Shown: positions 44,706-55,606 of the stretch, piece by piece
How positions within the stretch are numbered: position 1 is the stretch's first letter
How the letters are laid out: each line of letters opens with the position of its first letter
From: Xanthostigma xanthostigma
Lineage: Eukaryota; Arthropoda; Insecta; Raphidioptera; Raphidiidae
Reading direction: 5' to 3'
DNA: 64,000 bases
Assembly: GCA_963575645.1 (NCBI GenBank)
Contig: OY754467.1
Location: forward strand, 9,548,001 to 9,612,000
Notes under the pieces: model-generated
Seen by the model: only the letters and a program-made list of their open reading frames with translations
The model's database searches: none
Told to the model about the DNA's origin: nothing
Position numbers and translations under genes: made by a program

Positions 44706-45322
44706 TGATGTGTTTATTGTTTGACGGTTAGTACAAGACTAAATTACAATATTAATTTAGTTTCAATTCATAGCAAATTATACAAGATAATTATATAATA
44801 CTTATCACTCCCTTCGACTTAAATTAAAAATACATATATTTTACAAAAAAAATCATACAATTATACATATTTATTTATAAATTTTAAAAATAAGGGTACG
44901 TCAGCCGATTAGGAGGCTTCTTTGGACGCTCTGACCGGCGCACTCCTTCGGTAGGCGTATCATTTGGAATTAATTCAACTGAGGAGGAATCTGGGATAAC
45001 ATGAAATTTATCTGGTTCTTTAAATTTCTTCAATTGCTGTTGGTGTGTTAATCTGACAGTTCCGTTAATTTCGATTAGATATGTTATGGGACTGTTTCTT
45101 TTAATAATTTTAGCTGGTATCCATTTAACAAAATCTTTAAATTGGTTTTGATAAAGGACCTTTTCTCCAATTTTAAAGTTTTCTCTTCCTAACTGACTAT
45201 ATACTATCCTCGTCGCCATTTGATGTGTTTATTGTTTGACGGTTAGTACAAGACTAAATTACAATATTAATTTAGTTTCAATTCATAGCAAATTATACAA
45301 GATAATTATATAATACTTATCA
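44706..45322 (-). mobile_element. Miniature Ty3-type LTR element with PBS, PPT and 5-bp duplication
   Basis: Two 102-bp LTRs (44706-44807 and 45221-45322), essentially identical, start TGATAAG and end CACATCA on the minus strand. GATGT flanks both sides (44701-44705, 45323-45327). A primer-binding site TGGCGACGAGGATAG directly follows the 5' LTR, and a purine tract AAGTCGAAGGGAG directly precedes the 3' LTR. The 413-bp interior keeps only the integrase C-terminus. All cis elements needed for replication in trans appear to be present. Confidence 0.9.
44884..45219 (-). pseudogene. Integrase C-terminal fragment of a Ty3-type element
   Basis: 111 codons without a stop. From about residue 12 it reads as the C-terminal SH3-like part of Ty3-type integrases: FKIGEKVLYQN, WIPAKIIKRN, TYLIEINGTVRLTHQQQLKKF, then a Pro-rich tail. 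These domains bind DNA in the intasome. The first ~11 codons are not integrase; they read through the primer-binding site (MATRIVYS). So gag, protease, reverse transcriptase and the integrase core were removed in one deletion with its junction near 45185. The ATG is accidental, and the fragment probably makes no protein. Confidence 0.8.
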
Positions 45323-45324
45323 GA

Positions 45325-46035
45325 TGTTACGGTCTATACCCGAATTCGGTCAATGACCGAAATAAATGCGCAAAACTAGTTTTGACCAACGACTATTGCC
45401 CAAACCCGACATCTTACATTTAAACGGGAATTGAGTGTTATAAAATGAGCAAAACTAGTTTTGCGCATTTTCAATTGGACAAAACTAGTTCTGTCCATTT
45501 CTGAACGGACAGTGCTAGTATGGCATCGGAATCTTCTTTGCATTTTTTAATTAAATTTTCCACATCAACGATACTTATTATATCAAAGTGATTTATTCTT
45601 CTGTATTGTTTAGCAGACAGAGGTTTTAATTCAGTTTTCAACAAATTTGCTTTCTTAACCTGACTTAGTAAGGTAATTTTGTTTCGTTATAAAATTATGT
45701 TTCAGAAGCCTCCAATAGGCGAACTAGTTGAGACTTGAAATCATCTTGCATTTTTACTTAATTATTTATTACACTAAATAACCCACAATTATATTAATTA
45801 TAATATTCAGGAGAACAATTCAATAGATAGGTACATAAACAAGAACATAACCCTATACTTTTGTTCAGGTTCGGACGTTGATTGAATGAAACAAACAGAA
45901 CTAGTACTGTCCGTTCAAATTTTTTTTGTCATGTTCTCAAAAATCTGATCTACTGATATAAAACTGAAATTAAAAATAAATAATAATTTATTTTTGAAAA
46001 TGAACCCGAATTCATTTTATAACACTCAATACTTT
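45325..46035 (-). mobile_element. Ginger-like DNA transposon remnant, copy 2
   Basis: It starts TGTTACGGTCTATACCCG with the full inner TIR (GTCAATGACCGAAATAAATG). Several ACTAGT palindromes and the peptide region 45530-45800 follow. Relative to copy 1 the peptide has a 5-bp deletion. The far end is replaced by a hAT fragment (45928-46015, like 57.6-57.7 kb). The LTR element at 44706 lies on its terminus. Confidence 0.55.
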
Positions 46036-46039
46036 CATA

Positions 46040-46560
46040 CTTTTATAACATTGTGTCAAATGAGCATTTAGCAAATAACTGTAATATAATAATTAAACAA
46101 AACATTTAATTATCGAAATTTTTATACCCAGATTTATGTTTTTGCACTGAAAAAATATATTTGAGTAGGTATAATTATTCTTTGGAAAAATGTAAGAAAT
46201 AATATATTGTTCGACGTTTTATTCCACGAAGACTACTAGCGCCGCCAGCGATCAATAGAGCGGGATTGAACTGCCTTGTTATTATTGTTTTAAACCGTGA
46301 AGCTTCTTAATAAACGATATGGTACAGAGCGCGGCGGCTACATGAAATCATACTCTATAACCGTTGCATAATTTATAGTACATTTAGTCCATATCTATTC
46401 TGCACCAGGCCAATAAAAAACATTTTAATAAGGTCGTTCCGCCTATCAAAATTTGAGAATTTTGAACAGTGTGAATTATCAAAATGTTAACAAATATTAT
46501 CACACCAGAAAAACGAATTTTCAATGAAACACAAAACAACATTTTTTGAAAAAGTTCTGT
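46040..46560. other. No recognised gene
   Basis: 46215-46260 (CGAAGACTACTAGCGCCGCC) resembles 55.24 kb. Nothing else seen. Confidence 0.35.
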
Positions 46561-46589
46561 GTTCACTGGTCATAAAATGTACCTAAAGT

Positions 46590-46755
46590 TACATGAAAAC
46601 TTGCAAAAGATAATGAACACAAAAAAGTTCAAAAATGAATTAAAAAAATATTTAATTTTGAAAGTTCCATATCATTTTAATGATCTATTGTAAAGAATTT
46701 TGTATACCTGTTGGTCGCTGCAAATAAAATTCTATTATTATTATTATTATTCCTT
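46590..46755 (+). pseudogene. 5'-truncated CR1/L2-like retrotransposon C-terminus
   Basis: 46598-46690 encodes KKFKNELKKYLI..VPYHFNDLL and then a stop. This is the same type of C-terminal tail as the ORF2 at 7.1 kb (FKNAIKKFLC...YSIEEFL). A ~45-bp 3' UTR with CAAATAAAATTC and an (ATT)n tail at 46731-46752 follow. The rest of the element was never copied. It belongs to a different family from the 7-kb element because the tail unit differs. Confidence 0.7.
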
Positions 46756-46759
46756 TTAC

Positions 46760-47600
46760 ATACACAAATAATGTAAACAAAAACATTTCGTTCTTTTATC
46801 CTCCCTCTTAATTGGAAATAAGAATTTAAAAAAATGCATCAATTTTAAACGGCTGAGTTTAGGCGCCATGTGATGACGTCAAAGCTGGGCTTAGCGAATA
46901 CATCACTTTCACGCATAGAAAGAGAATGCTTAGTATTTTTAAGGTTATGAAAATTTGCAATATCTGAACTAAATTGGTGACTTGTCGCTTTTGTGTATTT
47001 TTGTAGCCAAAGCATAATTGCTCCGAACGGTTCCGGACCGGAAAAGTACTAAAAATTACTTTATATATCTTTAAAAAATATATTCCTTAATTTCCTCAAC
47101 AAAAATATTTTTCAAGTGTGAAAGGGTAGATTGTATTTCCAGGAAGTTTATTCTGCAGGCAGGTATTTATGTGAAATAATTAATTGAATGGACTGCTTTT
47201 GTGGATCGGGCTTTTGTAATTATAATTTAGTGCGAAAGATGAAATACGTTTGATTCCTTTGACATTATTTATTCTGCAAAATCCTGTGTTGAAACTTCTG
47301 ATATTAATTATTGCTTTGGAAGTTCTTCGCACAAGAATGGCTCCAGATTCATTGAAACGAAAAATAATGATAAAATGTATTCAGCTTTATATATTTGTAA
47401 ATAGAAAGCATTCAATTTGTTTAAAAATATATACACAACTAGCCTGTACCTTCGACTTCGCTCCCGTGAAAGTCAATTATTCCAATCGCTTGCATAAATG
47501 TTAGTTTTAACGGAAAACTTAGAAGCTTACTATACTATAATTTCGACGAGGTCAGTATGTTCGTTTGTTGACAAATTCTGAACTGATAATATTGGCACTA
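46760..47600. other. No recognised feature
   Basis: Nothing found. Confidence 0.4.
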
Positions 47601-47607
47601 TATATTA

Positions 47608-47693
47608 TGTTACCGGCCAAACCCCATTTCAGTTCAAACTAGTTTTGCCTAGACCAAACTTGTTTGTCCTGAAATTGGGTTTGGCCGGTAACA
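47608..47693. mobile_element. 86-bp hairpin with Ginger-like ends
   Basis: TGTTACCGGCCAAACCC at the left is the complement of the right end. The interior has CAAACTAGTTTTG like the Ginger-like elements. It may be a tiny internal-deletion derivative. No target duplication is visible. Confidence 0.45.
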
Positions 47694-47714
47694 TCAGACA
47701 CAACAGATTGTTTG

Positions 47715-48247
47715 TAGTGATGTGCCGGATCGTTAAAAATGTATATCCGCGGATACGGAGTTGAATACGGATTTTTGGTTTAAAGATCCGCGGATACGGA
47801 TACGGATCTTAACTTTCTTAGAGTACGCGGCGGTAAATATTGCACATCGACCTTTGGAAAGAGACTATTATGGGAAAAAGTTATTGACCTCTTTAAAAGT
47901 TAACTCTCATAACAGATTGTCTCTTTCCAAAGATCGATGTGCAATATCTCATTATAAAGATAGTTGATTTAGTACCTTTGAGTTATGTACTATTAGTATG
48001 GTACTCACTACGATAAATGTTCGCAATATAAAGGTGCCAAATACAATTTAAAAAAATAAAAAATAATCTGAATGCGGAATTTAACAGGTTCTTATTATTA
48101 CCTAATCACCTATATATATAAAATTTCATTTATGAATTGAAAATTAATAAGGTAAAAAATCCGCCAAAAACTAACGGATACGGATACTGATCTTTCTTTT
48201 CCCTCGGATATCCGCGGATACGGATACGGAAATCCGGCACATCACTA
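47715..48247. mobile_element. hAT-type MITE with perfect 8-bp duplication
   Basis: TIR TAGTGATGTGCCGGAT and complement. ATTGTTTG lies at 47707-47714 and 48248-48255. ATCCGCGGATACGG is repeated subterminally. A second inverted repeat (TGCACATCGACCTTTGGAAA / complement, 47841-47945) lies in the centre. Confidence 0.92.
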
Positions 48248-48259
48248 ATTGTTTGTTAG

Positions 48260-49320
48260 TAAAAGTCTTGAATTCTTTAGACTGTTTGAACTTGGTTCTA
48301 ACAGTCCTAACTTCTAGCTGTTTTAGGAACTTAGCACTGCTGTAACCGAGTTCAAACACTCCTAGAATTTAACCAATAATAAATAAGCAGTTGTGGCCGA
48401 AGAGTTCTGTATTGCCGCAACACGTTCAGTTCAAAACTTGTCAGTAAAACACTGAACATAACGAGAAATGAACGTGTGTGGTGTACCTACTGTGCGATCG
48501 GCGAAAGAAGACCGGTGGGGAAAGGGCAAGAAGTCGCTGATGTGTTCCCAAATTATCGGAATTCATAGGCGGCGCATAGCAAGGCATGCAAACAATGTAT
48601 AGCTTTAAATTTTAAGGCATTATTTTGAGCCTCTAACTCGCACATTTTAATTACATTCGCTATGACCTCCCTAGCGCCACTTCTAACTGATTTTCCCTTT
48701 TTACTTTCCATTTTGATGATATTCAGACAACACCTCTCAACTTAGTCCGTGGACGCACGCCTATGTACTGTCTGGTGTATGATTTTTTTGTACTGTTAGC
48801 AAGTGTCGCTATATAGTCGTACGGCTATAGCAATAGTACAATTATCGCGATAACACAATTGTTAAACGTTTGGTCGACTGGACTCCCTTATTGCATAGAA
48901 GCGGTTCCAGAATCATTACCTTTTACTAATATTATGTAATATAAAATACATGTGCGCTCTTCTGCAATAAGGTCATAGGACTACATTCCATAGACCGGTC
49001 TTCTTTTAAAAATCCAACAGTATATAGTTTTGCGTGTTTGAATATAGTGAAGCGGCACTTTATAACGCAGCAATGGCTGCTGAAAGAGGACGGACTGGTT
49101 CTGACTTATTGCGTATTTTATGGCACTTTATGAGTTTAAATCGCGCCCGTCGCTATGTAAATACCCGGACATTAATATGGACCACTGTACTAAAATCGCG
49201 CCGAGAACTAATCGCAATCGTTTTTATTCGCAAATACTGACGTCACTTCCGCGGCTGCGTTCAACAACTCAGAACTTATTCAAGCGCTTACTTCTGTGAC
49301 AACACAAAATAGACTGTTCA
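48260..49320. other. No recognised feature
   Basis: Short frames only; no repeat noted. Confidence 0.4.
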
Positions 49321-49326
49321 ACATAT

Positions 49327-49947
49327 TGTAACAAAACTGCTCTAGTTCGTCGTGGAAATTATTTATTTACAATAATAAACGTTTAACAAAACACACAACG
49401 AAAGCGTACTTCTTTGACAAACAGTAATAATAACGTTAACAGAAACAAAACGAATAGTTCTAAATAATAAAATAGAAAACTAAGTAGGTAACAGAAGACT
49501 GTAAAGAGTCACTAATTATGTACACAAAATATTTTCAACACTTACACACCAAACTTTATCTAGTACATTTATTTACACTTGTCTATTAACTATATACACA
49601 CGTTATTTACAAAAAGTTATTTATGTAAAACCAGATTTATATATTTGCACTCAATGGTTTATACAGCTCATTTATCTTCTATCTTAGCAGTTACCTCGGC
49701 CTTGCTGTACCGACTGAACAATTTATATCACACAGTTGTTTGTAGTCCACTTTACGTACGCGCTGCAACTAACTTACTGACTGACTTTCCAACCACTCCG
49801 CTCGCATTTTATAGCTTCTTTACATACATTTCCTTCTCTAGGCAATTCTATGAAGGCCGGATTTTTACCTGCTTTTCATTGTTGTTGTTGTCGTCGTCTG
49901 GAACATTCTATGGAACACATTATCGTCTCAACAGGGAACACGCACCA
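49327..49947 (-). mobile_element. Solo LTR, family I, copy 2, with 4-bp duplication
   Basis: 621 bp, reverse of the 36.5-kb LTR. The first bases on the minus strand are TGGTGCG in place of TGTTGCG. ATAT flanks at 49323-49326 and 49948-49951. The TATA region and AATAAA region are conserved. The 155-codon frame across it is an artefact. Confidence 0.88.
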
Positions 49948-50187
49948 ATATCATTATTTTTGTATTGCCTCCCTAAACTGATCGCACTATATCAATTCCA
50001 TGGTAAATCACCGTCTGTCAAACAGTTATTTTTTTTTATCTACTAGTAGAAGTTAAAAAAAATAACTGTTTGACCAACGGTGATTTACCATGGAATTGAT
50101 ATAGTGCAATCAGTTTAGGGAGGCAATGCAAAAATAATGATATTGGTGCGTGCTCCCTGTTGGGACGATAATGTGTGCCATAGAATG
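49904..50187. repeat. Long palindrome at the LTR start
   Basis: Arms of ~137 bp centred near 50045 contain about 44 bp of the LTR, the ATAT flank and ~90 bp of neighbouring DNA, repeated head to head. The arms differ at only a few positions. Confidence 0.8.
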
Positions 50188-50292
50188 TAGAAGTTTGCTA
50201 AAAGTAAACTGCCAAAATTTTTGAAAATGAAGTGAAGTATTTTATAGGAAACACGTGCAAAAATAACCATATGACTTATATACATTTGGTTA

Positions 50293-50566
50293 TACAGGAT
50301 GATCAGTAATTGCCCGTATTTCTCTCGGGAGAAGAAACTATGACTAATTTAGAACGATTTAAGCTCTTTCATTTAAAACTTGTGTTAAAACTTACATCAA
50401 ATAAAAAAAAGAAATTAAAAATTCTTCATAAAAGTGTCATTATCATAAAAAAATAACGCATTTCCGACCCCCAAATGATAAGGTTAAATAATTCCAAATT
50501 AGTACCTAATAGTTTCTTCTCCCGAGAGAAATACGAGCAATTACCGGTCACCTGTATAATAGTTGA
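50293..50566. mobile_element. Mariner-like MITE (family J), compact copy
   Basis: TIRs of ~45 bp begin TACAGGATGATCAGTAATTG, and TA flanks both ends. No ORF. Confidence 0.75.
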
Positions 50567-50573
50567 ACACGAC

Positions 50574-50765
50574 TCACGAGGCTGGTTTTGCCACTAGATT
50601 CCGTGCTAGATTTTGCTACTAGGTTTCAAGCGTGCTGTGGCGCTGGGTTTCGTGATGGCTTTTATATGTTCGCTTCACACGATGCGTGTATTGAAGCTTG
50701 TTTTGTAGATGGGTTTGGTGCGCGCGCAGTGATAGTTCGAATATTAATTATCAAAAGTGGACAGA
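50574..50765 (+). mobile_element. Harbinger-type MITE fragment
   Basis: GAGGCTGGTTTTGCCACTAG through TTGGTGCGCGCGCAG aligns with the left half of the elements at 2.87 and 53.56 kb. Confidence 0.5.
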
Positions 50766-51175
50766 ACACACACTGCCTACAATTTTATAACTGAAATATT
50801 TTCCAATCATCTGTATAATATAGGCATTTTATATATTATATGTATATCTACTGAAGTGATTAATTTTTAACTGAAGTCTGAAAGGATTTTTTATGTTCAA
50901 AAAATAATTTCAAATCGTTTATTGAAGAATGATGTAATGAAAAGTAAAGAGTATTCAGTTATTTTTTTGTTGTTTTTGGTTTTCAGTTCTTCTACTTGGA
51001 CGAATTTTACTTAGAATGTCTGGGGATCGTGCTAAAACTGCTTATGTCTTATTTTGAGTGACAAAATATCGCCCTGTAATTAATACAAGGTGTGCAGTAA
51101 ACGTGTCAAGTATACTCCTACTTGTTTTTATATTTGTATGTATGCATAGGCATACCTGTTTGGGTACTAAGGAAA

Positions 51176-51690
51176 TAAAGTACTATTATTCAACACGCGT
51201 GAGTAATATATAATTTCGGGGCCCTGCTAAATTCGGGAGAAATATTAAACTACTTCATGTTGACGCGTAGAGTGCTAATAATTAGCCGAAACTGTACGAT
51301 AATGTATTACTGTATAGTTTCTGGACCAATAGGAACACGGTAACGACCCGAATCTGTACGGTAATGAATTATTACTGCATAGTTTCTGGACCAATAGTAG
51401 CGATTTGTATATATGAAAACAGCATCGCAATTCAGCGAAAGTCAGGGCCATCTTGTGGGTACGTCAATCAATGAAGTGATTTATTATTTTTCCCTCTTTT
51501 ATCAGAGCCCCGATTACATATTACTCGTGCTAGTTGAATAAAGTATTATGTGCGACCATTGATCGAATGAGAATATTCCACTTGCGTGTTACTACGCTCG
51601 TGCAGCAAATTTCACAATTCACGCTCATGGAATCTTCTCCTTCTCTCACTAGTCGCACAATATACTACTATTATTATAGTCGGAAACGCG
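51176..51690 (+). mobile_element. Family G element, copy 1
   Basis: From TATTCAACACGCGTGAGTAA to CTAGTCGCACAATATACTAC. A ~100-bp part (GTACGRTAATG...CTGGACCAATAG) is tandemly duplicated at 51294-51400. The reversed copy is at 61.6-62.07 kb. Confidence 0.55.
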
Positions 51691-51699
51691 CGCGCACCC

Positions 51700-52230
51700 A
51701 CACACACAAGAGAGTCGAGAGCGGTGGCGTAGAGGGGGCATGACGGCATAAGAGAGCGTAAAGCCGTTTGTATACTGCCAAGCGCGTCAAAAGATTTTTT
51801 ACATCGAAAATTATTATAAATTACGTAATGTTTCACACCAAAACTGTTTTTCAAAAAAATAGGCTGTAGGTCCTTGATCGAACCTTTCATCTTTTAAAAA
51901 TAGCGTCGGGAGAGCTGTAACCGTTTCAGGGAAAGGGAAAGAAATTGAGATGGATAATGCAGTGTTTTTTACAGTTTTTTTTTTCGATATGAACGGTTTT
52001 GCCTTCAGGTCGTAGATACACCTACTTTTTAGAACGATTTAACGAGAAAGGGTTGTTAATGTGTTTATTTAATGTTTCAAAGTTTGCCGATTATGAAAGT
52101 ACAAAGCCTGTTTACTTCTCCTTTAAACTGACGTTTATTTTTATCGACACAGAAGGGAATAAAATTATTACATAATATTACGATCTTATTACACTGACGT
52201 TTTTCGTACGCACGGCCATTGTTTATTGCG
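51700..52230. other. No recognised feature
   Basis: Nothing found. Confidence 0.4.
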
Positions 52231-52239
52231 TGGTCTATA

Positions 52240-53005
52240 GGCCCCACTCACGATCAAACTTCATGCCACAGTTCAGTGTTCAAACTTATAGTTCAGTGAA
52301 GCATGATAATGTGTGGGACAAATAAACACTGAAGTCAAGCATGAACTCATCAAATGCATCTTGATTTTTGAACGACTTCAGTGTTCAGTGTTCAAGTAAA
52401 CTGCTGTGTGTGTGGGTTTTTTTCAGTTCAGTTTTTGGAGTTCTGTGTTTTGTACAACCAGAAGCCAAAAATCTCAATATTGCTGCAAGTCTTTCTTGTG
52501 CAGAACTAGATTTTCGCATATATTTGTGTCCTGGTTCTTAATAAATAGGGTAACTAATTCCAGTAAATAATTGTAAATTAATTCATCCGTCCGTAAATAA
52601 TTATTCCAATCAAGCGGTTCAAGATGTAATTCATTAATCAAATAAACATGACTTCTTGAATCACGCATTTCTAACAAATTTTTCACCCATATTCTTCTTT
52701 TTTTCTTATTTCCCTGTTTTAAATACAATCCCATAGCTATGAACAGCCAATCCTCACCATTTAAATAACTCATTTAGTTCTTATTAATTATCTATAGTAT
52801 AATATTATAGTATGTATATAATATATATTTTATATATCTATACTCGACGAGTGTATGCCAACAACTGAACCAAACTGAACACAGAAAATTTAAAAAAATG
52901 AGCAGTTTGCATGAACTGTGTGTGGTGCCAGTCAGTCTTTCGATTAATCGGTCCAACTTCACTGAACACTGAACTGTGGCATGAAGTTTGATCGTGAGTG
53001 GGGCC
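52240..53005. mobile_element. PIF/Harbinger element, internally deleted
   Basis: Perfect 43-bp TIRs begin GGCCCCACTCACGATCAAAC, with TATA next to each end. GTTCAGTGTTCA motifs repeat subterminally. It encloses a transposase N-terminal fragment. The palindromic TATA makes the exact duplication (usually 3 bp for this superfamily) ambiguous. Confidence 0.8.
52474..52773 (-). pseudogene. Harbinger-type transposase N-terminal fragment
   Basis: 99 codons: KKKRRIWVKNLLEMRD, HVYLINELHLEPLDWNNYLR and LLELVTLFIKNQDTNI. This is the conserved helical head in front of the DDE catalytic domain of PIF/Harbinger transposases (R-x-W-V...R...L..EL...F..YLRM....LL..V...I.K.DT). The DDE domain is missing because the element is shortened. 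It lies between the 43-bp TIRs, in agreement with the family. The fragment cannot transpose the element on its own. Confidence 0.7.
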
Positions 53006-53009
53006 TATA

Positions 53010-53550
53010 ACAGTTGTTGAAGGGTTCGACAGGTTTTTAATATTAAGACCGCACACACTTGTTAAGCTTGGACCAGCACTGCACGGACCAGAACAGCCTG
53101 TTCATGAAGGTATCCACTATATACCCATGTCCCATATGTTAATACCCTCTATATTATTATCAGCAAAGATCGGGAGAAAGACATAAACACTACGGTGATT
53201 TTTTATTCGCACCATCCTGTGGCAGAGAACAGAAATAATTTTCTAGGCGACGTTTTATATGTTATAAAACTTATTATGGAAAATTTTAAATCATCTTCGT
53301 TCATTCGTCACATAATTATAATATTATAATTAGTTAAAATTTACGTGGTAAAACAAAAACAGCGTTGCTTTTGGACACTACGTAACCTCCCCAAAATTGA
53401 GAAATCATATAAGGTTCCTGGACCGATTTTGATATAGCTAGATGCTGCACTCTACACGAACTTAAAATGCTTTTATCTGTCTACTATTAAAATTCTATAC
53501 ACGGGAAAGTTGTTACTGACATCTGATCTAGCTATTTGATGAAATGATAA
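53010..53550. other. No gene seen; one repeat match
   Basis: 53125-53195 is the inverse of 44236-44300. Confidence 0.4.
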
Positions 53551-53555
53551 TTTAT

Positions 53556-53993
53556 TAGGGCCTCTTCAGACGAGACTGGATTTGCCGCTAGATTTGACTA
53601 CTAGTTTTCTAGCGCTGGTTTTCTTGATTGCTTTTATGTCCTCGCTTTACACGAGACGTCTTTTCAAGCTTGTTTTGTGGATAGATCTGGTGCGCGCGCA
53701 GAGACAGTTCAAATATAAACACAGAGCAAAACGTGTCTGTTGTCTGACTCTGGGTAGAATGACGCCATGTTGGTTTGTGGGCGCCCACTTGACAAGATAC
53801 TGTTTCCTGATTGGTTCTTGCTCAGTGCAAGCAGGGGACCTGGCAAGAAAAATAGCCCCTGTTCTAATTTTAAAATCCATCTTGTGAGCTAGCAGGCGAG
53901 CCCGCAGTGACGTCATTTCCAGCCTCGTACCCAGCCTGCCGGTCAGCAGAAGTCCAAGCAGTGTTTCCAGCCTCGTGTGCTGTCGACTTTAGT
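53556..53993. mobile_element. Harbinger-type MITE, diverged copy
   Basis: Collinear with 2873-3266 throughout (GAGCAAAACGTGTCTGTTGT, AAGAAAAATAGCCCCTGTTC, GAGCTAGCAGGCGAG), but with eroded ends. Confidence 0.65.
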
Positions 53994-54202
53994 TCAGACA
54001 GTGAATAGCTATAACGATTACGTAAAATAAATTAATACAATCGATACCGCGGGTAAATGCTAGTATAATATAAAATGAAACTTGCCTTATCAATAAAGCG
54101 ATGTGAATCTCAAAATATTCCCTTTTAACATAAAGTATTCAAATATTGACATTCACAAAGGATTATATACGTTTTAATAAAATAATATTCCTGTGTAGTC
54201 CA

Positions 54203-54375
54203 GGGTTTCCCAAACTTCTTTTTGTCGATGAACCTCTGTATGGCATAATATTATAAATGCGAAAGTAACTCTGTCTGTCTGTTACTTTTTCAAACCGCTA
54301 AACAGATTTCGATAAAATTTGGCAACGAGATAGAATGCGTTCTGAGGAAGGACATAGGCTACATTTTGTCTCAAA
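54203..54375 (+). mobile_element. hAT end fragment plus RTE-type 3' end
   Basis: CAGGGTTTCCCAAACTTC resembles a hAT terminus. From 54247, ATTATAAATGCGAAAGTAAC to GAAGGACATAGGCTACATTT is a standard RTE-type phrase set. Confidence 0.5.
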
Positions 54376-54379
54376 AAAA

Positions 54380-54530
54380 AAGGTTTTTGGTTGAGGATCG
54401 CAAAATAAGCTTTACCAGTGTTTCGCTAGTGCCACTAACGAAACACTGGTAAAGCTTATTTTGCGATCCTCGACCAAAAAACCTTCCTTCATCTTAATAT
54501 TCTATTGGATCAACACTACTTTAACTGAAA
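54380..54530. mobile_element. Compact family C palindrome
   Basis: GGTTTTTGGTTGAGGATCGC and complement form a near-perfect ~100-bp hairpin. Downstream, ATTCTATTGGATCAACACTA matches the 1-kb palindrome. The CTGAAGA cassettes have been deleted. Confidence 0.7.
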
Positions 54531-54596
54531 AAATTCTCAATATTCTCCTGCGCAAAATGTTAGAAATAGTGTAAATTTTGAACATCCTGTAATAAT

Positions 54597-54782
54597 CAGT
54601 GGCGGATCCAGGATTACGGCAAGGGGGGGGTCTTGAAAATTTTTTACTTCTTTTGCGGAGAATTCATGAAAAACATGAAAAGCTTTTTTTTTTATTGCGC
54701 AGTAAGATTTTAATTTGGGATTTTTGAGTCTCTGGAAGGGGGGGGTTTGAACCCGAAAACCCCCCCCGTGGATCCGCCACTG
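54597..54782. mobile_element. hAT-type MITE, 186 bp, with perfect 8-bp duplication
   Basis: TIR CAGTGGCGGATCCA and complement. GTAATAAT at 54589-54596 and 54783-54790. G-run and C-run tracts lie inside each end. Confidence 0.92.
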
Positions 54783-54794
54783 GTAATAATTAAT

Positions 54795-55600
54795 TATTAT
54801 CTAATTAGTAGGTACTACATGGTAATTATACATCGAAGTGCAGTTATTACTTTGTCCATTTTGCCGACAACATTGTCAATTCAATTAAAGAGAACCCGTG
54901 ACGCTCAATTTTCGAACAGGCGTCCCGATTGTAATATTATGTAATACTTTTCAAGTAAACAATGTTTATAATAAAACGTTTGATGTCAGCAAAGCTACAT
55001 TCATATTTATAATTGTGTACATATTTGTTTAAAACAAAAACTCACTTCCTGCAGATTCTTCACGCTTTACAGGTTTGGTTGTGTTACTGTTTTTCGTATA
55101 TATTATCTATGGGTACGAGACAGAATTGCTTAAGGTTATTAGTCTAGTGCCGTACAATGGATCTGCATTTTTTTTAGTCCGACGTCTGACGATATCGGAA
55201 GAAAATCAAACACAAATATTATAATGTATACGCTGTGTGCACGAAGCCTACTAGCGCCGCTAGTGGGTAATAGAAAATTATTGAACTCACTTTTAATGGA
55301 AATCGCGTCATGTTTCTATGGTGATAAGTCAAAAACTTTAGTTGGCCATAAAGTGTGGAAAAAAATGTAAGAAGGAAAATTGCTGTTAATTTTATATACA
55401 ATAAAATTTAGATTGTAAACCATTATATAAATAACATAACACAAAAGGTACTTGCGTGAGAATTATTTATTTATCAATTATGACGTAGGTACAATATATA
55501 AATAATTCATTTGTTTACAATGACAGCATAACGTCAAATTATGGCGTCAATGATTTTTATTTTACTTAAATCGCCATCAGCGCTACGTCCCGGAAAACAT
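54795..55600. other. No recognised gene
   Basis: 55240-55280 resembles 46.22 kb. Otherwise nothing. Confidence 0.35.
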
Positions 55601-55606
55601 TTTTTA

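Noticed and set aside
49579-50046. 155-codon frame
   Set aside because: It reads antisense through a solo LTR and into a palindrome, and has no domain.
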